NCBI RefSeq assembly: GCF_001949145.1
Contig: NW_019091463.1
Coordinates: 288,191-352,190, forward strand
Direction: 5' to 3'
DNA length: 64,000 bases
From: Acanthaster planci
Lineage: Eukaryota > Echinodermata > Asteroidea > Valvatida > Acanthasteridae
Shown here: in pieces, positions 52,077 through 61,201 of the stretch
Position numbering within the stretch: the stretch's first letter is position 1
How the letters are laid out: each line of letters begins with the position of its first letter
Position numbers and translations under genes: made by a program
Notes under the pieces: model-generated
The model's input: the letters and a program-made list of their open reading frames with translations, nothing else
Told to the model about the DNA's origin: nothing
Databases searched by the model: none

Positions 52077-53977
52077 CTAAAATGACAACAAGGACACAAA
52101 ATCTGCTTAGCCACAACAAAGGTTTGCTGAACTACATGTATAAGAGGGTCTAATTTTGTGGAATTGAAAGCTAGAGAAATTACTGAGCAAAAAAAATAAT
52201 TTCCTAAGCAGTTCACAGGTTACCAGCCAAAATCTTGTGTAATATATAGCGTCCAACTGATTTTTTGGAATATAAGCAATTTTATCTGGTATTTGTGAAC
52301 TGAAGTACAGAATTTGCTTATGTTGTAATCTCCAGGCCTGATTTCCAAAGAGCTGGGTCAAATATATAAATGTGGTGTTTGAGTACTTCTGTACATGTAG
52401 AGTCCATGTGTTCTGTTTGAAGTATAAGGACAAGTACTTTACTAGTACCTCCTTTGAATAAATAAGCCCAAAGAGTCCTGCTAAGGTTGATCTTATACCA
52501 AAGATGTTTTGTGGTCAGTAGCCTGGGCACGTATGGCCTTTAGCAGTGCATTCAAGGCTACACAAGATCAAATCGGTCAATCTACACATGTGCTCTTTAT
52601 AAACTAACTAGATTACAGAGTAATTATTATTGTAGGTTGTACTGCTTGTGATGGCTTCATGTGCGAAGAGAACTGATCTGCTAAAAACTCGTTACTTTTT
52701 GTAGACAAGATTACTGAGTTTAAGTGAACAAAACCTGAGCTCTAGTGAAGAGCTCTGAAGTGAAATGTTCCCGACATATAAACATTGTGATATTTGAGAT
52801 TTATTTTCAAGTGGCAACTGAAGAGATCCTGATTAGGCAGTATGCTTCTATGGAAACATCTAATTCAGATCCAGTTGCAAAGAGCATTAGAAATTATTAC
52901 AAACAGGGTCCACAGGGAGTAAAATGCAACCCTAAGTCTGATGGTGTCACATCCAAAATTAGGAGATTCAAGGAATAGGAGCCAAGTCTTTAAAATTTTC
53001 TGGATATCTACACATGTAAATGTAATGCTCTCCATCTTCCAGATTGCAGAGATAACTGTACAACAATTTATCACAGAGATAGCTATAAAACAGAATGCGA
53101 TTTTGTCCATTTAAACTAAGATTGTCACAAAAATGAGGTTCTGGAAAGATTAGTTCAGCTTTTGTTCTCATAAAAGGGATATTGTGATCTTTAAAAGTTA
53201 CTTGGGACACCTCCAACAATTACCAAAATTGCATGGAGAGAAACAGACAAATGAAGAGAGGAAATATAAGCATGAAAAATGGCTCACACACAACAACCCC
53301 AAAAGGAACCTGAGAGCATGCCACCTACTTCATATCAAACAGGCTTTTCATCATCACCAGGGAATGAGACGGAGAGCGGTAATATCGAATTTAAGCCCCA
53401 GCATTGTGTGAAAACAAAAACGAATAAACACAACTCCTCTACCAGGACTAGCCCAAGTTTGTGACTGGTATGGACTCAGTAACAGAGCAGGAGCAGCTCC
53501 TACAACCTTACTGCAACACTCATTGATTTCAACATTGTGTCTAAAGATGGCAAGAATTGATCACCACAAGCCAGCAAGGGAAAATTCTGATTGGAAGGAA
53601 AAACTCTGTTATTTTTACTTTGAAAGAAAAAGAGACGCAACTCTCTCTCCAAATAAGGTTGGTGACAAAGTCTGCCAAATCAAGGTCAGTCATAGAAGAC
53701 CACTGTGATTGTTGCAGAGCAAGTTGAATATCACTTGCAGCATGTTACCCCGAAGTCAGAACATGGAGTAAATATTGCAAAGGCAATCTACAAATTTTTA
53801 CTTTCAAATATAACTAGAGCAAATTACTGGTTGTTGGGAGGATATGGCCTTAATGTCATTGTTTGATGGCAGGCAGGTGGTCTCTATCACCTTGAAATGT
53901 TCCTAGGAAGACCACTGCAAAGGCAGACATGCATATTACACGGCAATAAACTACCAATACTCTTTACCCTCTCTGAT

Positions 53978-54110
53978 GGTCATACTGCAGGCCGGCGGTC
54001 ATACTGCAGGCCGGCGGTCATACTGCAGGCCGGCGGTCATACTACAGGCCGGCGGTCATACTACAGGCCGGCGGTCATACTACAGGCCGGCAGTCATACT
54101 GCAGGCCGGA
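53978..54110 (+). repeat. 19-bp minisatellite, 7 copies
   Basis: Head-to-tail units of GGTCATACTGCAGGCCGGC. The first three are identical, the next three share a G-to-A change (CTACAG), and the last is edge-degraded. It lies in the large IDS intron. Confidence 0.97.
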
Positions 54111-55796
54111 CATCATTCAGTGGACAATTAGGAAAAACATTATTGAAGGAGCAGTTCTGAGTCATCCAGACAGGACGTGGGAGCCTTATGAGCACTGATT
54201 TTGGTTACTTTATTTTTTTAAAAAAAGAGAAAAACTAGAGAAAACTTCAAGGAAAAAAGAAACCAGAGATGAAACCTTTAAAAATAACTTGGTTCGCCAT
54301 AACTCGGCACTTTTGGGGAGAAATTTCAATCCATTTTTCGGTTGGGCAAAGTTCTTTGGGGATTTTTTTTTCAATATGGTAGTTTTCAATATTGCCCAAA
54401 CATCATTCTAGCCTATTCAGAACTTAAAATGCAAACTGTTTTGAAATTCACTGCCCCCTACTGCATGCTGGACACTGAAGACCTAAGGGCAGATCCAGGG
54501 GAGATGGGAACAACGGGGAAAGAAAATATTTCAGAAAAACTATGCCAGGAAGGCAATTTTTTGTCCATTTTCTTTCTCTTCCTTTCAAAAGCTTGTAAAA
54601 ACAACAAATTCAGCCTAAGCTACATGTACCATAAAAGGTTACATACAAACATTTCCAAAATCCCCCCCCCAAAAAAGCCCATTTCGCCCCAACCTCTGAA
54701 AATTTGGTTCTGTTTTGTGTACACCCTCCAACATCCTTCGATCACATATTTGGCTGGATCACTCCAATATATCAAATACGAGCAAACCAGAATGCAAGTG
54801 AGGTATGCTGGCCTAACTGGATGTTGTTTGCCATTAATGGACATCATTTAGATATATTTGGGGCTCCACTTCCTTCATTCTTTGGCTTTCTGGGGTTTCA
54901 GAGATTACATAATAGTCATGACTGAGGAAATTAACCACTACAAAATTGTCGGCTTCGGCAGACTGGTAAGTCTTCTGCACTGAAAATCTGTCCATCAGTT
55001 TGTTTGGGGGATTTGTAAAAGCTTTTCTGGCTTTTTGAGACAGATGATTATCTGTGAATATCAAAGCAGTTGTTTTTCTGTTTTTGATCCATCACACGAA
55101 CATGTTGAACACTGTCACTCATGTCTACTCCACTGACTTTGATGAGTTCTGTCCTTACAGAAATTTTAGTATGTCGCTGGAGTTTGTCACGCACCCACGG
55201 CTAAATAAATGCAGCCTCCCTCTTCAAATGTTTGCTACCTGAGAAGACAAACTCTCTGACACATGCATGTTTAAGGAGACAGGGGGTATTCAGCATACAG
55301 GCAGAAATCCTAGGCTATTTGGCTTCCAGATCAGGCAAATAAAACTCTGCATGTCCTTCCTGTTTGTGTAGACTACTTCAAGTTTGCTCACACATTATGA
55401 AAGCACCTCAAACCTATCAAGCGGCGAAATTCAGACATGAGAGAATCAACAGAAAATTCGGACAAATATTTGTATTTTGCACTAATGCATTAGTCTGCAG
55501 ACAGACGGAATCTTCAGACGTTTACCTTTCAGATGAGTAGACTCAAGGTATTAGAAATAAAATAAGTGACGTGTTTGCTGTCTTACACTCAAATGTATAG
55601 AAGTGTGATGTTGCCATGGACCCTGGGTGTAGCTACTCCCCTTTATGGTAAAAATATCAAAGATCACTTTGAGTAAAGGACACTTCAGTGCGACTTCAGC
55701 GATGCTGCCATGCTTAAGCTAGGACTCTTTAGGTGCGTGGATATTTGCTTGAACATAGGTCATACACCCTGTGAGTGTACACAAGGCTCAGCATTG

Positions 55797-56140
55797 CTGA
55801 GAAGCGTGGCCTAGTGGTTTGGGGGGTTAATAATTCCCAATAATAGGGTTGGGGATTTTAAAGCCAGAAACAGGGTACAGCCAGTGACCTTGGCCAAGTC
55901 ACTTTACTCCAAACTTGTCTCTCTCTCTCCACCCAGAAGTACCACTGGGTGCCTGTAAGGACAGCGAGTATTGTTGTAGTTGATTAGTAAGGTAGTGCTG
56001 TGTGGAGCTGTATACTCTTCGGGGATCTGAGATGGGTTTTTAGGAATGTTTCCAGGACCTGCGACCAGGGATAACAATGATGATGCCCAACATCTGAAGT
56101 GCCACTACTGGCGGATACAGTAACGGTGACGCATGTTTAC
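55797..56140 (+). mobile_element. tRNA-derived SINE inside an IDS intron
   Basis: The A-box TGGCCTAGTGGTTTGG (55807-55822) is nearly canonical, and a decayed B-box region lies near 55845-55865. The central segment CCTTGGCCAAGTCACTTTAC with CACCCAG then ACCACTGGGTGCCTGTAAGG is the conserved body type seen in SINEs of many marine animals (established pattern, recalled from family knowledge). It lies antisense to IDS. The 3' boundary is uncertain. Confidence 0.65.
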
Positions 56141-58584
56141 TACAATATCTTTATTATCATCTGCAACTTAATTTTCTTCTTGACTTATTACCTGCTACGA
56201 CTGAGGGAGCTGTGACTAAACAAAAGCACAAAAATATTTTTAAAACAATCAGTTTCTTATCGGACACGTACGACTATAGAACAGGTTGTTCCATGTTGCT
56301 AGCGAGAATTTCTTCTTCCTAAATGGTGTGCCTTCTAGTCTCAGGCCACATCCAAATCTGTTGTCTAGAGCTACAGTACATGTACGTCTGGGCCTCTGCT
56401 CCATTGGAAATATGTGGGGATGTGCTGACAACAGACATAGTAACCGTAGCTCTGGAAGCCCCTTCAGACACTGGATCACTAAGCCACATAGCACTATCCA
56501 CAAGTCCTTCAATGAATTGGCATCGTGCCACTTCGGAAAATACCAACGCTGTTAGGCAATGAAGAATGCTGCCATATACAAGCTGTATGCTGGTGATCCT
56601 AAGCACTTGAGCTATGAGCCACTGGACTTAAAAACAGGTACTTGTGAAGCAATCAATCGTTCTCTGAAAGATTTCATAAGTGGGTCATTAAGTACAATGT
56701 GTCCAAGTGCCCTTTGGGCATAACACAAAGACTGTTCTGTGTATCAACTTCAAGAACAACAAATAATTACTTGACACTCAGCGAAAAGCCGTCAGATTGT
56801 CATTTGAAAAGCAACATACCAGAAAACAAAATGAAAGATATGTTTGCTATTTGACTTTATCTTTATGACTTCACATGTTACAAGTACATGTATCTCTACA
56901 TTTATATGTATATAATCTGGAATTTTTATCATAAAGCTGGTTCTAAAAAGGCACTTCTGAAGACCCAAATCTCATTGTAACTTCTGATGTTTTGTTACAA
57001 TGCATTCTACACACTGTAAGCTCTTTAGGCCCTTTTCAGAGTTTTCAACTGTACACATAGGTTAATTTGTGTTGAAAAAACTCTGAAAGACCCAGGTATA
57101 AATTTGAGACCATCTCACAGTTGATGAGGATGTTGAGGAACTTCAACTGAATCTTACATGCTGTTTGGTTGCTTGTCAGTTGGAGCTGAAGGCTAAACAC
57201 ATGCCAGCCTGCGTGCATGGAGCACGGCAGTAGAAAAGTATACACTTTGGGCTGACCTGTCGTAAAATAATGGTAGCTGCATGAGAATGGCAGATTTGAC
57301 TCTCACAAAATTGGTGTCGAAAATGATCACAAAGAGCTCCTGAAGACAATCATGAGGGCTTAACTCGTAAAAAAATGCAGGTATCAGGAAAAGTGTCGGG
57401 GGGGGGGAGAATCCTCAAGCTCTTACAGGGATTAGTTGCCTCAAATGTGAAATGGAGTTTTGAGTTGACGCTCAGTGGTCTCAGACAATGACAGTTCTTT
57501 GGAGTCTGGGAATGACATTGACAAATAGAAGCCAGATGCCCGATGAAGCCAAGGTCAGATGCTGACGTTTCCAGAACCAAGACAAAGACAGAGTTCCCAC
57601 AGACATCTGAAAATAAAATTCCTTGACTTTCTAGGACTTTCAAGGAGCTGAGGACTACACTATGACAAGCTCCAAGACATTTAAGCATATCAAAGAAAAA
57701 TGTTTAGTATTAAGAACTAAAAGGCTGCCGCTGTCACAACAATAGACTGGAAAGGATATAGCCTGTAACTTTATCATTCCCTTATCATATCAAAAGTAGC
57801 TCATCATAAATAATCCTTGCATAATCTTGATTTCAATGACTTTTCCCATGAATGTTTTTCTCCTAACAACAAAGATCCGATTTTCCTCTAGTTTTCCATG
57901 ACTTTTCCTTAACTTTCCATAGAGCTACCGTTTCCAGAACCAAGACAGAGAACATCAATTTTTGGCAACAAAGGGGAGGAGGTGCGTTCCAAATTGTAGA
58001 TTTGTCCCTGTCTTGGACTTTTAGGCTTCAAGTGCATGAATTTTGCTCCAAGTTGAGACCCTTAACCCTAACTTTCCCAAAGATCCCCTAATTCTCCATG
58101 CATATAAAAGTAGACGATTTCAGAAGGATACACCGATCCAAGGTTTTGGGCTTGGACCTTGTGTTGTTTGCACACATTCGGACCTAGATCATGCTGGAAA
58201 TCTTTCAAACTGCTATATGACTTCATTCATAGTATTTAAATAAACTGTCTGGAATTGCCAGAAGACTGCGAAGGACTGAGGCAGTGGTTACCCCCCCACC
58301 GAACACATTAAAAAAATACATGCAACAGGGGACTCTAGAGGAACACCGACTACTGACAATTCTTACATGGAAGCAGTTGGAGGATTTTGCAGGATTGAGG
58401 TTGCATCCTTGGTGAAAGGAGTTAGGATAAATGAAGCTCAATGCAGCCTCCTTTGTCTGTGATATAAGCCTGTATTTGTGTAACATGAGGCCAAGTTTTG
58501 AAGCTTGACATGAAGAGGTACAATGTAGACGACACACAGATGCAAGTTTGAGTCTGGTTCCCCTGCCCTACAACACTGACTTAC

Positions 58585-58768
58585 ATGATACTCCTTGGGC
58601 ATGGGCTCAAAATAGTTAGGTAACTTCTTTGAGAGTGGAATGTCCTCGCCGCGTCGGACGTCCTTCCAGTGTTCCCAGGCCACAGGGGGAAGGTTGACCG
58701 TGTGGAAAGCATTCTTGGCTATCTGCATGCTTTCCACAGGGTACAAGTCTTTGTACTCCTGAGGGTAC
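58585..58768 (-). CDS. IDS: Iduronate 2-sulfatase, internal exon (substrate-side insert region)
   Basis: 184-nt exon between an acceptor ending TGTGCAG (AG at 58770-58769) and a donor CAT|GTAAGT (GT at 58584-58583). Its first base completes the Arg codon split from the upstream exon, giving PFRYPQEY across the junction, and it ends in phase 0 to join LLMRQA. Translated content includes YPQEYKDLYPVESMQIAKNA, VNLPPVAWEHW and DVRRGEDIPLSKKLPNYF. This corresponds to the human RYPKEF...LYP...PPVA...DIRQRED region. Conservation is moderate, as expected for this variable loop. Identity rests on the exact phase fit with both neighbours plus these motifs. Confidence 0.93.
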
Positions 58769-59112
58769 CTGCACAGTCAATGAGATTTTGGGATACTGTA
58801 ACTCAAGCTAAATTGTGCTTGCTTGAAGAGAAATCATATTGGAATCAAAGTCTTTGCACTTGACTGGGTTTCAGCTAACTTGTCTGCTTGTCTCACATCT
58901 TTAGCAGGTGGCCACCGCGAAGGAAGCGCATATTCAGATATTAAGAGTTTAGGGGGCTGGTACATAGCCATGTTCTTGGAGTTGGGGTGGAAAAAGAAGA
59001 AAGACAATACAATTTGGAAAAACCTTACACAATACAAAAAGCAAAAAGGGAAGAGATAAAATACTCAAATGCTAACCAAATCAGGTAGAAGCTGACTATA
59101 AAAGCAAATATG

Positions 59113-59170
59113 TCTAAACCGGATTTGGCCCCAGAACACAGTGGTACGGGGTGCTTCATCCTCTCCACAG
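59113..59170 (-). mobile_element. tRNA-like SINE head within a short IDS intron (copy 2, decayed)
   Basis: Minus-strand segment running from CTGTGGAGAGGATGAAGCACC to CCAAATCCGGTTTAGACAT without internal support for a real tRNA. It aligns with copy 1 in the same orientation about 150 bp away. The B-box is decayed (GGCCAAATCC). Confidence 0.5.
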
Positions 59171-59261
59171 TTTACATACCACTCTAGTCACTTCTTTATC
59201 TCACCTTAAAGGAAGTCAGTTTGTAGTATTAAACCTACATGTACAGCCAGCAAGAGGGGTG

Positions 59262-59350
59262 GGTTGGACCTGGTGACATGCGTCTAAGTTGGATTTGAAC
59301 CCAGTCCACAGAGACACACGGTGCTCCACCCAGCCACCTCCACACACATT
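59262..59350 (-). mobile_element. tRNA-like SINE head within a short IDS intron (copy 1)
   Basis: On the minus strand, the A-box-like TGGCTGGGTGGA (59336-59325) and the B-box GGGTTCAAATCC (59302-59291) are about 30 bp apart. The segment ends about 45 bp from the intron's 5' splice site. Related to copy 2 at 59113-59170 (shared GAGCACC or GAAGCACC, CAAATCC and TTTAGAC or CTTAGAC blocks). Confidence 0.6.
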
Positions 59351-59394
59351 CAAACGGTTCACCCACCACCACTTCGACTGCCGGTGCGACTCAC

Positions 59395-59657
59395 CTGAAA
59401 GGCAGGTGGGGTTTGTAGTATCCGACAGCCAGGAAGAAAGGCAGGTGGGGCTTGGTGAGTTCCTCGGGCAGCGGAGTGTTGTTCTTCCTCTTCTTTTTAT
59501 TTCCGCTCTTCTTGCCACGGGTCTGGGAAAGACTTTGTAAGATGGAGATGGCGTAGTCAGAGGTCTCGATGTCGGGTAGCGTCCCCTCTGGCATGTGGGT
59601 GACGTTGACAGGGCACATGGTGTAGGAGTAGAGGGCACCGTCTGCTCCTGGGCACAG
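59395..59657 (-). CDS. IDS: Iduronate 2-sulfatase, internal exon with a lysine-rich insertion
   Basis: 263-nt exon, acceptor ending ACACAG (AG at 59659-59658), donor TTTCAG|GTGAG (GT at 59394-59393), phase 0 to phase 2. It encodes LCPGADGALYSYTMCPVNV, where the Cys pair matches human C171-C184. The conserved PEGTLPD and a helix come next, and the exon ends FFLAVGYYKPHLPF, whose second His-equivalent position (KPH) matches active-site H229. The human GYH is GYY here. Between the helix and FFLAVGY lie roughly 25 residues absent from the human enzyme, with a basic core GKKSGNKKKRKNN. The reading frame runs cleanly through the insertion and no internal GT-AG pair removing just this segment was obvious. 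Confidence 0.95.
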
Positions 59658-61112
59658 CTGTGTATGGATGTGAGAAAATACAGGTACGGCCAAATGAAAA
59701 GAGTAGCTTTGGGGTTACCCAAACTAACCCAGAAATGAATATTTTTATTAAAAAATGAAAAAACCCAGAAACTTAAACATATGGTGCAAACCCCACAGCC
59801 TAAACTTTGGTCTTTTCCTTTTTTTTTTAAAAAAAAAAGCTGGTTGGCTCAAACAAGCAGCTTCCCCTTGTGCATCTCTACTAACAACCACCTGCTTTCA
59901 AAATTCAGACATTCAACTAGTCAGCCAGAGAAAACACAGTAAGGACACATATGCCCTTTAAAAATGTACAGTCTGGGCTCTTGCGGGTTTGGCACCTCGA
60001 AAAATAGATTTCCAAACTGAACTGATGATTTTCTAGGACCACATTTGTTCTGACCTTTCTAGTGAGACATCACTCAAAACTTGAACACCAATAAGCGTCC
60101 AAATAATTGGTTTCAATGTTTGAACTGTCCTGTTCCTAATGCAAATTAGAAGCCAGGTGGGAACTACGTTCGCATGCAGTTTTGCGACTGCACTTTATGA
60201 ATAATAATCTAAACACAATACTCGGCCATGTGTGTACGCTATATACATGCCAAAAGTGACAGTGCATGGCTCGGATTGGACAAGTCGAAAAATGCTTGAT
60301 GAAAAAAGAACATACTACTCGGCCATGTCACTAGAATACTACCAGGCCATGTCACAGAATACTACCAGGCCATGTCACTAGAATACTACCCGGCCATGTC
60401 ACTAGAATACTACCCGGCCATGTCACTAGAACACTACCCGGCCATGTCACTAGAACACTACCCGGCCATGTCACTAGAATAGAACAGATACAGAGACCTC
60501 ACTGTTGAGCACTTTACCACTAAGGCCTGCAATTATGAACAAGCAACTTTGTTTGGTACAGAACATTATATTCCTTCAACCTTAATTGGAAAAGAAAATC
60601 AGTAAACTGGTGAGAATCTGAGAATGTGATGCTGAGAGTCAACCCTCAACACTGGACATCACAAGTCATCAGGCTTTTTCTGTCATGTCAAGCTCAAGTA
60701 ACAACTTTGACGGGCAACTTTGAAAGCAGCTCTGACACTGCACTCTGGCCACTTCAGACTGGAGGACGTGCAAACACAATCTGGTGAGTGGTGACCTACA
60801 TACAGGGGAATGGCTGTAGGGGTTAAAACAGTGCAGTGTGGTTTCAGGGAGGAATGCTAATATGACACACATGTAAGTAACCTTAAACTGTACTTCCAGG
60901 CAACAGCGTAATCCTGTCAGAGGGCTGCTTTTGAAAATGAATATTTGAAGGCTACAGAGCCCACTAATTCAGAAAGCTTCTTTGGTATGCTGTAAAAGTG
61001 GTTGCAAATGCCAGGTAAGCTCCAATAAAGCACAGCCTGGTACATTAATTTTTTAGTTCTCTCAAACATTGTGGAACAAATCCTCTGGGAGTTTTTGAAT
61101 ACCAGCCCTTAC
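59658..61112 (-). other. IDS intron with a 24-bp minisatellite
   Basis: 1455-bp GT-AG intron. Its main feature is the tandem array at 60314-60480. The rest shows a T8/A10 homopolymer junction near 59820 and no coding signal. Confidence 0.8.
60314..60480 (+). repeat. 24-bp minisatellite, 7 copies
   Basis: The unit carries ACTACCCGGCCATGTCACTA followed by GAAT, with small variants (CT or CA for CC; AACAC for AATAC) and one copy short by 1 bp. A lone related word, ATACTCGGCCATGT, lies about 95 bp upstream at 60218-60231. It lies in an IDS intron. Confidence 0.96.
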
Positions 61113-61201
61113 CTTGATCCCCTTCTCTCTCTTTGACGTGGGCCGATGAACTGGAATCGACCAGCTCAGTGGGTAGTCATCCGTGAAGTTGGAACAGGCT
61201 C
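61113..61201 (-). CDS. IDS: Iduronate 2-sulfatase, internal exon (most upstream one in the window)
   Basis: 89-nt exon between an acceptor AACAG (AG at 61203-61202, after a T-rich run) and a donor AAG|GTAAGG (GT at 61112-61111), entering in phase 1 and leaving in phase 0. It encodes ACSNFTDDYPLSWSIPVH then RPTSKREKGIK. This parallels human [20 protein letters not shown], with the N-glycosylation sequon (NFT for NHT) kept. Length and phases equal those I recall for human exon 4. The next upstream exons, with the signal peptide, the DD metal ligands and the CxPSR formylglycine site, were searched for by motif between 61202 and 64000 on the minus strand and not seen, so the gene is partial here by truncation of the window. 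Confidence 0.92.

Larger units (their letters stand above)
52077..58584 (-). other. Large IDS intron (6.5 kb) with repeats
   Basis: Largest intron in the window. It contains a 19-bp minisatellite (53978-54110), a tRNA-derived SINE (55797-56140), a C9 tract with A run near 54662, a G10 tract near 57399, and scattered TACATGTA words. Open frames of 60-170 codons occur on both strands, but none shows a recognisable domain or splice structure. Confidence 0.8.
58769..59394 (-). other. Short IDS intron with two tRNA-like SINE heads
   Basis: 626-bp GT-AG intron between two IDS exons. About a third is made of two related tRNA-like segments on the gene's own strand, described separately at 59113-59170 and 59262-59350. 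Confidence 0.85.

Noticed and set aside
54342-54851. 169-codon plus-strand frame
   Set aside because: It lies antisense inside an IDS intron, spans C and A homopolymers, and has no domain.
55054-55242. 62-codon plus-strand frame in an IDS intron with an internal CCTTACAG acceptor-like word
   Set aside because: No donor partner and no recognised protein. It is intron sequence.
60314-60480. CRISPR array
   Set aside because: Units are directly adjacent without unique spacers, and the DNA is animal. The same applies to 53978-54110 and 39268-39347.
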